From Siderastrea siderea (Eukaryota > Cnidaria > Anthozoa > Scleractinia > Rhizangiidae): a DNA stretch of 64,000 bases. Below are positions 25,101 to 37,200 of the stretch, piece by piece. Every line of letters starts with the position of its first letter. Within the stretch, counting starts at the first letter, position 1. Under the pieces are notes generated by a model that worked only from the letters and a program-made list of their open reading frames with translations, was not told the origin of the DNA and did not search any database. The translations under genes and the position numbers were made by a program. Where the stretch lies: assembly GCA_964030785.1 (NCBI GenBank), contig OZ034975.1, forward strand, positions 38,303,569 to 38,367,568. The letters are read 5' to 3'.

Positions 25101-28100
25101 GCTACAAATAGCGACACGTAAACAATTGACCTCATCGCCTGATGAAGACTAGCAGTATTGCAGTCGAAACGTCGCGATCAACAACTCAAAGCGATTCCAT
25201 CGTGAGACAAACGAATAAACGTTCATCTTACCTAGATTTCCTTTACTTTTTCTGCACAGGGCAGCCAACATATGCACTGAAGGGAGTGATTAATCCTGAT
25301 CAGTAACGGCCCTTATTTAAGGAAATCAGATATCATATGTTCAAGAATACGGACAAAAACGAGTTAACTCTCTCATAAAGTTAATCACTACGACATTTGG
25401 CTTTGCACCATTAACAGTAAGCATCCCCGTTTGTTGCTACTTTACTAGCAACAAAACCACTAATATCTAAAGGGCATGCCGGTCATGCTGGTATCATTTC
25501 GAAAGTGGCATGTGTGACGGTAAGGAAAAAGATGTTACACTGTATTCAGTTTGTCAAAAACATGAGAAGAAACCTTAGTTCGTGTTTGAAATTGGCATAT
25601 GATTCACATTAGTTTTCGTGAAGTATTCGTTGTTCTTCGTTTGGTCTAGACTGGAATGAAGACGTAACACTTTGATACGTGCGTTCACAAAATGTTGTCA
25701 ATTAGTAGAATTAAATTGCTCCCAAAGCTCTTTAAGCTTTTAATCACTGAACCCACGTTTTTAGAACGAGGCGGTATAGATGCATGCTCTGGGTTTTGGC
25801 TCGAGCAGTAAAGCCATTCGCGCTTTCTATAGGGACGGGATTTCTCTCCTTTCGCTTTTATCAGCGTCTTAAGAGCGAATGCCAGAAAATTTCGAGCAAA
25901 CGTTGGCCACAGTGGAAAATTACTTTTCGCTCATATTTGGAGTGTTGGTAGCCAATACTAAGTTAACAATCGTGATGTAGTTTGTTTTCAAAGAGAACAC
26001 TTCCGTTGTGGGAAAATTGGAAAAATATATTTCTCACGTCCTTGGTCTCAAAACAGCCAAAATTAAGGGCGAATTTAGTAGTTACCAAAATATTACTCTC
26101 GTCCAAAAGCAAACAAAGCTAGAAAATATTTGCCCTAAGATATTGATTTGGGAAGTGTTTCACATTTCATCTGACATGGGATTGTCTTCTTGTCGACAAC
26201 TTAAAATGGAAACAAACGAATTTTAGGACGCGAATTTTGCAAGGTGATAAAAATTTCGATTTTACCGTTATATCGCGATCACATTTTTTTCCATGTGCCC
26301 AATGATGAATTGTTCTAGGATTTGCGCTGGAAGTTGCTTAAGCATTGAACTAAATCATATGTTAAAACTGTAATGGGTATTTTGATTTAAGTCTCCCTCG
26401 AGAACCTCAAAGCTAGAGAAATTTGTGCGTTTTTTGAATAATTAATTAGTTACGATGTAACGCAGTTTCTCGGTCCGACGAAATGAACCCTTAGACAACT
26501 CCTCATTGACAACATTAAACTGACGATTAAAGGAGAAGATTTAGAATATTAAATGACTTACCTTCGACGAAAGATACAAGTCCTCCCAGTTTATGAAATG
26601 CTTCATCAACTGCTGATCGGTTCAAAAGCTGATCGAGCTGGTAACTTGTGTCGGAAATTCGATTCGACGTTTCTTATTCTGCTTTTTCGAAGCACGTTCC
26701 ATTACAGAAGGGCACAGTTTAAAACAGATGAAGCCGATTTAAAACAGATCAACCTAAAAAGCAGGCGCAAGCCAGTAAACTTTCGATAGTTAACCTGATT
26801 ACATATATATATGTTTTTGAAGTTGCGTGACTGAAAAAAAAACTACGCAGCGGGGGGTAGTTGGGGCAATCTTACTAAAACAATGAGGCAAGCACAATAT
26901 GCAGAAAGTAAAATATTAATTACTTAATTAATTAATTAATTTATTTATTTATTCGTTTATTTATTTTCGTTCGAAATACTTTCAAATATTTTGATTTTTT
27001 TTTGTCAAACTATCCATCATATATTTCTTGGTACGGGACTGGAATGTTATCAAGCGGTATGACGGCCCTGACCCTGTTTAGCACGAAAAAATGTCCTAAA
27101 ATACCAACCGTGTTTAATACAACACCTCGTTCCCTGTTTAGGACAAACGAAAAAATACACACTCTCTTGTTTTACACAATTTTAAATTTTTGAGAGTCCG
27201 GCGAGCGTCTCCGATCTAGGATTGCTAAATACTGTATATGGACTTAAAGCAACATTTAACAGCGAAAAATCCGACTACCATACAACCGTACCCTGTTTAG
27301 GACAATTTCACATCCTGTGTAGGACTAACTAGCATAAAATTTTACACACTGTTCAGGAAAGAGAGGCCAAAAACCAAACACTAGCCAGCGGCAAGTCCCC
27401 GTATAGGTCAATAAGGGAGCACCTCCCCCCCCGGGGGGGGGTTTAGATCACAGAGCGCATTTTTGAACTGGGTAACCTCTATTTAAGATAGGACGCCTTG
27501 TTTCAGAACGTACATGCTGCTTTTCCAACACTTATCCCGCACAAGTAGCCTCCAACTCATTTAAGCGACTACGTGAGAAGCTAGGGTGCGACAAGAACTA
27601 ATTGCAGCCGAGTACATTCTTCATTATTTAACTGTCGAACGGTAACCTTGACAAACGCTAAGTTTAGCTGCATTCTTCTTTCTACAGCCAGGTTCATACC
27701 TATTAACGCGAAACATTTATTTGAGTAGGCTAGTGACTTTGGTGAAAACTGGAAATCGAGTTACAGCTTATACAACTAGAGTCTGCTAGAATTTTTCTCT
27801 CCTTGACGATTGCATCATGATGAAAACATTCAGTGATCATTTTCTAAAGTAGGTGCTGACAGAAAGTTAATTGTTGTCTTTCTTCTGCCGGAATCCGGAT
27901 CGCTTCACAAAAATTAAGTGGTGGAATTTTAATGGCCCTCCGCAAGAGAGGATGCAGTAAGAGAGTTAAACCCCGTGCCCCATGACAACTATTTGAAATT
28001 TGTTATTAGTTCGCACACACGCTGCGAAGGTTTTTTTTTTATCTGTTGCTCCTATGTCAACAATCTGAAATTACATGACGTCATTCTAACTGACCAACGA

Positions 28101-31100
28101 GGTGTCGTCCTTAAAATAACCACACAGTATGACACAGAACCAAAAGTAGATTCAAATAATTTTCATCGGGAAGTGGCCCATGTATGGGGGATTCGCTCTC
28201 TCCCTTCATCCTCTCTTGACCTCCGTCAACTCAAAGTAAGGATGGTTGTCCTGTTTTAATATTTGCATGGTTGTCCTGTGGCCACGTCACTTACGACCCA
28301 ACGCTTCCTTGTCTTTATCATTTCTTAATAGTGTGTGTGTGTGAGGGGGGGTGGGGGGAGAGGGAGGGTTAAACACATTTCTGTCTATTTTAATGCCCGA
28401 TTTTTTTTGGCCATTACTGAGTTAAAGCTTTGTATGAACCGATCTTATTCAGTTTTCAAAGTATTTCTTTGATTCCTTTTACTGTGCTTATTTTTTCTTA
28501 ATTTCACTTTCTTGTATTTGCTCAAACCCCTCTACCTACCATTAATAGATTGTTTAGTCTCTTCAGTGTATTTTTGTGAGAAACATATGAAGTTACTGTG
28601 AAATTTCATCACATGTAAAGAAATGATCAACCCTGGTAGGTACATTTCTTACCAAAGGCGACAGTTCTTTCAATGTATGGGGCTTTCTTCGTAATTATTA
28701 CGTCAGCTGTTGGATTATCAAAGTGCTCGCAGATGTCCCTAGTTATGGAGTCCTTGATTGTGAATACTTGTTAGTTATTCTCTAACAGTAAAATACAGTA
28801 ATCTTTGATACTACCGACTCGACCGACTCCTAGTGCGCATGACCGTAACGCAATACATCGACTCTACATCTCTCCTTTCCTCTGGATAATGAGCTAGGTA
28901 AAACTTAAAAAAACGAAACTCAACATGCTACTTCCTAAATCTACCAGTCCAGGTAACGTTCACACAAGTTATTTCCTTTGTGCAATTGATCTAAGCAATG
29001 TCCAAGTAACATAGTCTTTGAAATGTTCAGATAATGTTCACGCAACAATGTTCCTTTTCATTAAGCCATTGATTTCAGCAATGTTCAAGTAACATAGTCT
29101 TTGAAATGATCAGGCACTCGTCTTTCTCTTGCTGATCTGCGAAGTGCGGGTAATTCAACTGGTGTAGGTGTAGGTGTTTCAACTGATGCATTTCCAGGTG
29201 GTGCTATTGGTGCATTTCCAGGTGATTCAACTGGTATAACTGTAGGTGGTTCGACTGTCTCAACTGGATCAACTGCTTCTGTTGCATCAATGAAAGGTGT
29301 AGACTGTTCTTCCTCGTCACTTGGAACGGGATGTACAGGTATGTTAGAAGGCAGCTTTTTAAAGAATGATGCATTTCTTGTTATGATGTGTTCTGCATTT
29401 TGGGCTGTAATCATGCTTCCTTTCTTGTCTGTGATCTCAAATGGCTCAGGCTTGAATGGTGTAGACATCTTGTTCTGTTTTGGTTGCTTTATCAATACTT
29501 TGTCACCAACATTCAGGTCTGTGTTCTTGGCATGGTTGCACTTGTCTGCATACTCTTTCATCTTCTCCTTTCTCTTAGCATCAGCTCGTCTGATCTCTGG
29601 GGATGCCTGATCAAACTGCACCAGGGGTAATGTGGACTTTAGTTTTCGTCCATTCAGCAACTCCGAAGGAGACTTCCCTGTGGTGCTATGAGGGGTGGCC
29701 CTGTACTGTCGAAGGAAGGTGAACAACTCTTGTTTCCAGTTCTTGCCTTGAACGACGGCTGTCCTAATCGCTTTCTCCAGTGTCTTCATCAGCCTCTCCG
29801 CCTCTCCATTTGCTCTGGGCCATTCAGGAGTTATTCTGCGATGTGTGAAACCAAGTTGAGTGGCAAACATCTGAAAACTTTCACTATTGAATGGTGGACC
29901 ATTGTCCGTTCTTACTACCTCGGGGATCCCTTGCCTGGCAAAGATGCTGTCAAGGTGGGGAATCACTGCCTTTGCTGATGTTGACCTCAAAATTTCAACT
30001 TCTGGATACCGACTGAAGTCATCAGTCACGTCGAGCAAGTAATCTCCACTTGGAAAGGGGCCACAGAAATCTATGGAGAGCTCTTGCCATGGGCCTAGTG
30101 GTAAGGGGGACATTTGCAGAGGCTCGCATACTGGCTTTGGATCATGGTTCGCAGCTTGGCACGGTAGGCACCCTTTGACAACTTCCTCGACCATTCTGTC
30201 TATCCCTGGAAACCAGACTGAATCTCGCAAAAGACGCTTGGTCTTCACAATTCCTTGGTGTCCACTGTGAGCTAGCATAATCATTCGATCTCGTAGCTTC
30301 TCGGGAACTATTATGCGTGTCCCTCTCAGAATAACGCCATTTGATACTGACAACTCCTGCTTGATCTGCTGGTACTGACTGACATCTCTTCCAGCCTCGT
30401 GCCACTTTTGAGTTGCTATCACTTTTGCTAGACTCTGCAACGTTTCATCAGCTGCTGTCGCATCTTTTACTTCTTGAAGCGTAACGGCATGGGGCACAGC
30501 ATTATTGGTTACAAAGTTAATATAGGCATCAACTCTTGATAAATGGTTGGAAGCCTGCGATTGTTTGGGATCCGGAAGGTGACTCATGTAATCAGCTGGA
30601 TTGTTTGCTCCTGGCTTGTAAACAACTTTGGTTTTGTATGGCTGTAGACGTAGCTGTAGCCTCTCAACTCGCGCAGTTGCTTTGCAAGTGGGGTTGTTGA
30701 AGATTGTTTCTAACGGCTTGTGGTCTGTGGTAACTTGGAAGGATGATCCATAGAGGTATAGGTGGAAGTGCTCAATTCCCCAGACCACTGCAAGAGCCTC
30801 TCTCTCGGTTTGGCTGTAGCGGCTTTCACAATCCGTGAGTAGCAAATTTTGATAGCTTTGAGTTGCAATAAGTTCGCAAAGGTTATGGTTGTCGTAGCAG
30901 ATGGGGTGGACAAGCGTAACGTCTCGAAGAATTTTAATTCTCAGCTTCTTTGCTTGTTTCGCTTTCCGTTTGTGCCAACGCGTTGTTCTTTCGCTGGCCT
31001 CTTCCCGTCAGTTTTCATGGGATATCTCACCGGACTTATGTCCCTACTTTGTAGAAAAGTGTTCAGGTGTTCAAGTGGTTGACCAGAAGGTACAAGGGAA

Positions 31101-31179
31101 TCATCTGTGTCGGTGATGGCATGCATGCTCTGTGACGGAGACTGAAAGTCGGGTGAAAAGGAACTTGCTGGAGTGACTG

Positions 31180-31237
<58 letters not shown>

Positions 31238-34200
31238 CCGGCTTTATTAGGTACTCCCAGTGGGTTTTTCAGACCTAATTAACACGCTAAAAATATATCA
31301 GTTCGAACAGTTAGTTTCGTTAATTTTCACTATCACGTATTCGCATGATCTGCTTTGTTTCTGGGCCAGTGTTTGCCTGTGCAGCGAGAGCGGTTAATCA
31401 GCAGCCGCCAGTGATAGACGGAGTGACTGGGGCTTGGGGTAAGGGTGTGAGCGGTCCTCTAAGTGTGTGGTGGTCCTTCCCCCCCCCCCCATCTAGGTTT
31501 TATTTCGTCTACTCACTCCGTGGTGTTTGAACAGAACTGAGTGCGGATAAACTTACCAAAGACATAACCTCCATTCGCAAAATGACCCCGCACTCTTTAA
31601 AAATAGCTTCCGAACCCGGTTTGCTGAGTCCTCTCTCCGATTTTGGTCTCTTTACGACATCTTCGCTGTGATGTGACTTTGCATTTGTCGGATGGACGTT
31701 TCCATTCAATGCGAAGCGGTGCGCCGTGATATGGGCAAAACACCATTCGGAAATGTCGTTATTTATTTAATTATTAATTTATTTAACCATAAGCTCCATC
31801 TCGCCATATTGTTCATAATTACCTCAACCTCTACGTAACATTAAGGTAAGTAACTGTTTTATTAGCAACATTCCACGCACAGTAGCAAGTAAGGTGACCG
31901 TTCGCACCTTCCCCTACCCCGAGCGAAAGATTTTGCTCAATGCAGTCACGCAACACTATGTTTGTTTATTTGCGAGCGCGCTGCTTTTTGGCTGTTCTTA
32001 GTCTGTTAATGGAGAGCTATGTTCGACGAAAAAGCCTTCTGCCATTACATTTGTTGAAGATGACAAAAAATTACGCATAAAAGTTTCCTCAGTAACTGAA
32101 TTTACCGTTTGGTGTTATCTATAAAACTGATGACCTCGAGGTCAACACTCAACAGCTGGTCGACACAAGGAACGGGAAGGGTCCAACATCCACAAATCGA
32201 AACTTCGCATAACCTGAATACCAAGCACACCAGGTAAAGTACTTTGAACTGCAGTTTTTCAACTCATTCACTTACGCTGTAACATCATATATTCCTCTTT
32301 AGAATCGCTGAATGAAGAAACGTTGATTCGGCTCAACCTTGTTATTATTCGCTAATCAATGAAAATTTACCAACTTTGAAGATCTTTTGCGAAGCTAAAA
32401 GCAAAATACCCATTCCAGATTTTACATATGGGCTAGGGCAAGTCTTTAACACTTCACAGCTTGCTTCTCGGAAAAAATTATCACGGGGCACATGGAAAAA
32501 ATTTTGATCGCGTCCTGGTGGTAAATTCGTATTTTTTGTCAGTTTGAAAAAAACGCGTCCTAAAAATTCGATTGTTTGGTTTACAATTATTGCCTAGAAA
32601 CAATTTTAGGTCAAACGAGATGTTAAATGCTTCTTAAATCAGTATCTTGTGGCAAATGTTTTCAGTCTTACTTTTCTTTGGCAAACGAGCTGATGTCTGG
32701 AAACTGCCGATTTCGCCCGTAATTTTGGTTGTTTTGAGGTCACCGACGGTGGAAATATGTTTTCTCGATTTTCTCACAACGAAAGCGAGTTATTGAAAAA
32801 CAAACTATATCACGATTGTTTTACTTGTATTGCCTACCTATAGATTAAATATGAGCGAAAAACAATTTTTCAATGTGGCCGCTAAATTTTTATTTTGCTC
32901 GATATTTTCTGGCACTCGCTCTTAATAGATTTGGTGAATTCCAAAACTGGTTAGCTGGAACTGGAAATGTCTGCCTTCATCACACTGTTATTGTATGAAA
33001 TGCATTGATTCTTATCTATGTAGTGGGTTTGTATTATTTATTTCTCCATTCGCCTTCCTCGGCATTTAATTTGTTTGTTTTTAAATTCAAGTTTAAGCTA
33101 AGGCTTTAGATTTCAAATAACCTTAACATGTCGTCGCAGAATCAGCTCCATCATATGCACAAGAGCCTTCAAACCCTTCGCTTGTCCATGAAGGGGACAG
33201 CATCACTCTTCATGGATCTACAATATTGACGGGACATTTCGAGATTCACAATTTGTATTGCTTCCTTCTATAACCATTGCACTAAAAGGTGACAGTGGCT
33301 TGGCAGTGATTCCTTCTTATCAAAATCGCGTACAAGTGGAAATATGAGCCAGTGAAACTACGATAATACTTCTTTCAGTGAGCAGATCAGACAGTGGAAA
33401 TTATCGATACACATTACGAAACACTGCTCTGCAAACTCAAGGCAGTTTTGTGGAGATCTCAGTGCAGTGTAAGTAGCAAATAATGTTGTTGTACTAATGT
33501 GCAACATACCAGTAACAACACAACATGACATGACATGACATGATGACATGACATGACATAACATAACAAAACATAACATAACTTAACCCTATTTCGCCTG
33601 GGCTTTTTTTGAGTTCTGAGCCCCCCCCCCCCTCCCCCCCATAGATCTCGAAAAGTGTTCACACTCTTGTGATCAAACTTGGCACACTTATAGTACGTCA
33701 TTAGCTCAACAGATTGGGTTTATGACGTGTCGATTATGCCGTTTCATGTCGTCAAAATGACGTCACAAACAGCCATTTTGAATTTTGAGCCGCCATCTTG
33801 AATCCCGAGCATGCAGTCATGCAGTTGACAATGACGTCATCCGGCGAATTTGTTCTAAGAAACATACTTAATCAAAACAAGCACAAAAAAGATAAGGATT
33901 ATCTTCTTCTTACAAACGAAGGGGAGAAACTGAAAAAAGACTGGAAAAAACAGAAAATAGGCACACTTCGTGAGTAGACGGTTGCTATGGAAACGTCAAT
34001 CCTCATAGACACGTTATTGACACAGGAAAATTTTCCCTGATAAATTTCAGGAAAAATTACGAGATTTGGTGATTATTCGCCCAACCGTTTAAAAGTTATA
34101 ATTCGTTGAAGTCAGCGTGGGCACAATGTCACCCCCTCCTCCCAGGCTTAATAGGGTTAACAAAACATAACATAACATAACATAACATAACATAACATAA

Positions 34201-37200
34201 CATAACATAACATAACATAACATAACATAACATAACATAACATAACATAACATAACAACATAACATAACATAACACAACATAACATAACACAACATAACA
34301 TAACATAACATAACATAACATAACATAACATAACATAACATAACATAACATAACATAACATAACATAACATAACTACATCTTATTCGATGGCTTAACGTA
34401 TAATACGCGCGGATATTTTGCGAGTTTGCGACCAATGAGCAAAATGTCCCCGCGTATTATATTTTAAACCATCGAATAAGAGATTTATTATTCCACTTGG
34501 AAAAATCACGTCAAAATTTGGTTTTTTCAGTCCTTCGGCCAGAAAACCTGTGAAACCTGGATTTTGCAGTGCAACACACAATTTTACTGTGTAATACCGT
34601 GGCATATTTTGCGCGTTCTCTTGACCTTATATGGTAAAATGGCGCAAGAGTGGAATAATAACATAACATAACATAGCATAACGTAACGTAACATAACAAT
34701 AAATTAATGAAGGGATTCGGTAACTGTTCTCATCTAAAACAACTTGATTATTCCCAATAGTTTTATCATATCATTTAAGGCTATACTAATTATTTCATTG
34801 AATTCTGTTTTAACGAAGAAAACGAGTCGCATAAATTTATCAGTGCTTCCATTACATTGCAAGATCTTTTTTGCCAACTTGAAATTTGGAACAAGCAGTG
34901 TGAGGCTGCTCGTACAGCATGAAAATTTCTAAATTCCCGCGAGATTGCCATCCGACCATTACATAGAATTCCTTATTTTCTTTTGTTTAGTTTTGCAAAT
35001 AGTTACTGAATATTAATTGCTGTTTTATAGGTTACGTGTAGTCTTAATACGCCGCGCTGAGCTGTTTTTAAGCTTAAGTATGTTAGTTCTTTGTTAATGG
35101 GAAGGGCAACGAATTCCTAATTTGTTTCCTTTGAGTATTTAGTAACTCCCAGAACAAGATGTTGTTCTGCGGAAAAACTTAGCAAGAATTAGAAAGCACG
35201 TGCAGAATATGCCGTTTTACTTCTAATCATTTTTTTTATGTTAACAGCTTGGCAAATTCCCGCGAGATTGCCATCCGACCATTACATAGAATTCCTTATT
35301 TTCTTTTGTTTAGTTTTGCAAATAGTTACTGAATATTAATTGCTGTTTTATAGGTTACGATTTTTTCGTTGATTTGAACACTGTAGCCTCTGTGTGTCTA
35401 AATTTTCCTTCTTCAGTTTACATTTTGTTGTCTTAGTCATTTTTAAACCAACTAACAAATTTGTCAAAGTTTGGTTTATTCGGAGCAAGGTCAGGAGGAA
35501 AAAATCTGCAGCTCCCAGTTTCAAATACTTGAAGATGATCTCTAACGAGAATAACGTTGCGATGAGCTAGGGCAACATTAGCAATGCCTTGTGACATCCA
35601 TCCTGGCCGTCTACTAAGCAAGTCATGACCTGTAATGGTAGCTGTGTCCTCTCGTGTTACCAAACGTGAACAGCTAAACAATCTAGACTGTGAGTAGTCT
35701 CTAATTCTGGCGATCGTCTCCTCGAAATTTCGCGCGGATGCGTGTTTGTTTCGCCCACACCACAGTCACCATCGCCAAAATTAGAGTCTAAAACAATCGG
35801 TTTCATTTGCCAAACACTCACTTTGCTGAAATTGGGAAAAAAGTTTTCAGGTGCGCGTCAAATTTCCAGCACAACCCTACATGGAAGAAAAAGCCGGGAT
35901 CACTTAGTTTTTTTCCTGGGGCAATATACACATCAGATCGCATCCATGACGACAATAACTGTCTTTTTACTCCTATTCAGATCCACCAAACATTACATAC
36001 ATCACTCCTGACAAGACAGTAAATGAGACAGATACAGTGCCTCTAAACTGTACTGCTGATGGTAAACCAACACCAAACTTCACCTGGACATCACCTGGTG
36101 GTTCTAAGATCAGTTTTGAGCCCACTTTTACTCTGAACATCACAAGTAAACTGGATGAGGGAGCCTACAATTGTACTGCTGATAATGGAGTTGGAACTCC
36201 TGTCACTACAACAGTCAACATCACTGTACAATGTGAGTTAGTAGTTAAAACATGTACACAGTGCGTTTTCTCTCTACAGCTTGTAGTCTAAATCGAAAAA
36301 ACAGGAGATTCCTTCATCTTTTATATGCCAGACCAGTGATTTCTTAACCATATTGAATGAGTAGAATATCAACTTAAGCTCTTGTTTCACTGTAGACTAT
36401 CATCCAATAAAAACAAAACTGGAGACTAATTTGACTGACAACAGTGTTGTTTTGAATGAAAGCTTTAACCTCATCTGTCAAGCACAAGCCAATCCACTTG
36501 CAAAGTATCGCTTCTACAGAGAACAGGAGAGTTTGTTTAACACCACAACTGGCAAAAACAGTGATAATTACACAACCTCAGTCAAAGAGAAAACAAATTG
36601 GGTGGACTTTAGCTGCATTCCATTCAATTATTTTGGTGATGGACCCATAGAAACAATCTCAGTGAAAGTACACTGTAAGTATACCACTGAGTCATTATTT
36701 CTATAAGTTATACCAGACTCGTACCTAGTCGCTATTTGTGAAGTCTGGGGAAAAGGGAGAGAAGATTGGATTCTATTGAGGCGCGCGGAGTGACAAGGAA
36801 AGGAGCGAAGGAAAAATAGCGACTGGCAGATTTCGTATCAATATGGCGGGCGCTCGCGAAGGAAGTTCTTTTCACGCGAGGTAAATAATGCCACAAATAA
36901 AGGTAAATTAGCTTGCTCCGTCACAGTTGCATTGGAAATAATTTTTTAATAAAGCGAACGATATTTTGCACACTACACAGTAAGCTTATAACCCACTGCC
37001 TGACCTTTTCTGATACACGTACAGTTATGTAATAATACCTTTCGTCACTATAAATTATAAATTTCACAAATCATTCGCTGAAATCTTTCTTCAAACTTAA
37101 AAATAGTTTTCTCAAATAGCAAGAAATTTCTAAATCGATACCTTGATTTCTTGGCTAGATTTATTTGAAAATTGTCAGCGACAAGCCACAATATTGGCAC

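Larger units (their letters stand above)
33515..34700. repeat. ACATA/ACATG pentanucleotide array, split by insertions
   Basis: Pieces at about 33520-33582 (ACATG then ACATA), 34161-34373 (long, nearly pure ATAAC repeat, with a few variant units) and 34660-34699 (variants) were probably one array. It is interrupted by the piggyBac-like MITE at 33587-34156 and by inverted-repeat sequence at 34375-34658. Open frames across it (MLCYVMLCYV) are artefacts. Confidence 0.9.

Noticed and set aside
34089..34435. MLCYVMLCYV-type ORFs
   Set aside because: Translation of the ATAAC pentanucleotide array in several frames; not a gene.
33515..34700. CRISPR-like or satellite array interpretation of the pentanucleotide region
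   Set aside because: There are no spacers; it is a simple microsatellite broken by transposon insertions in a eukaryotic intron.
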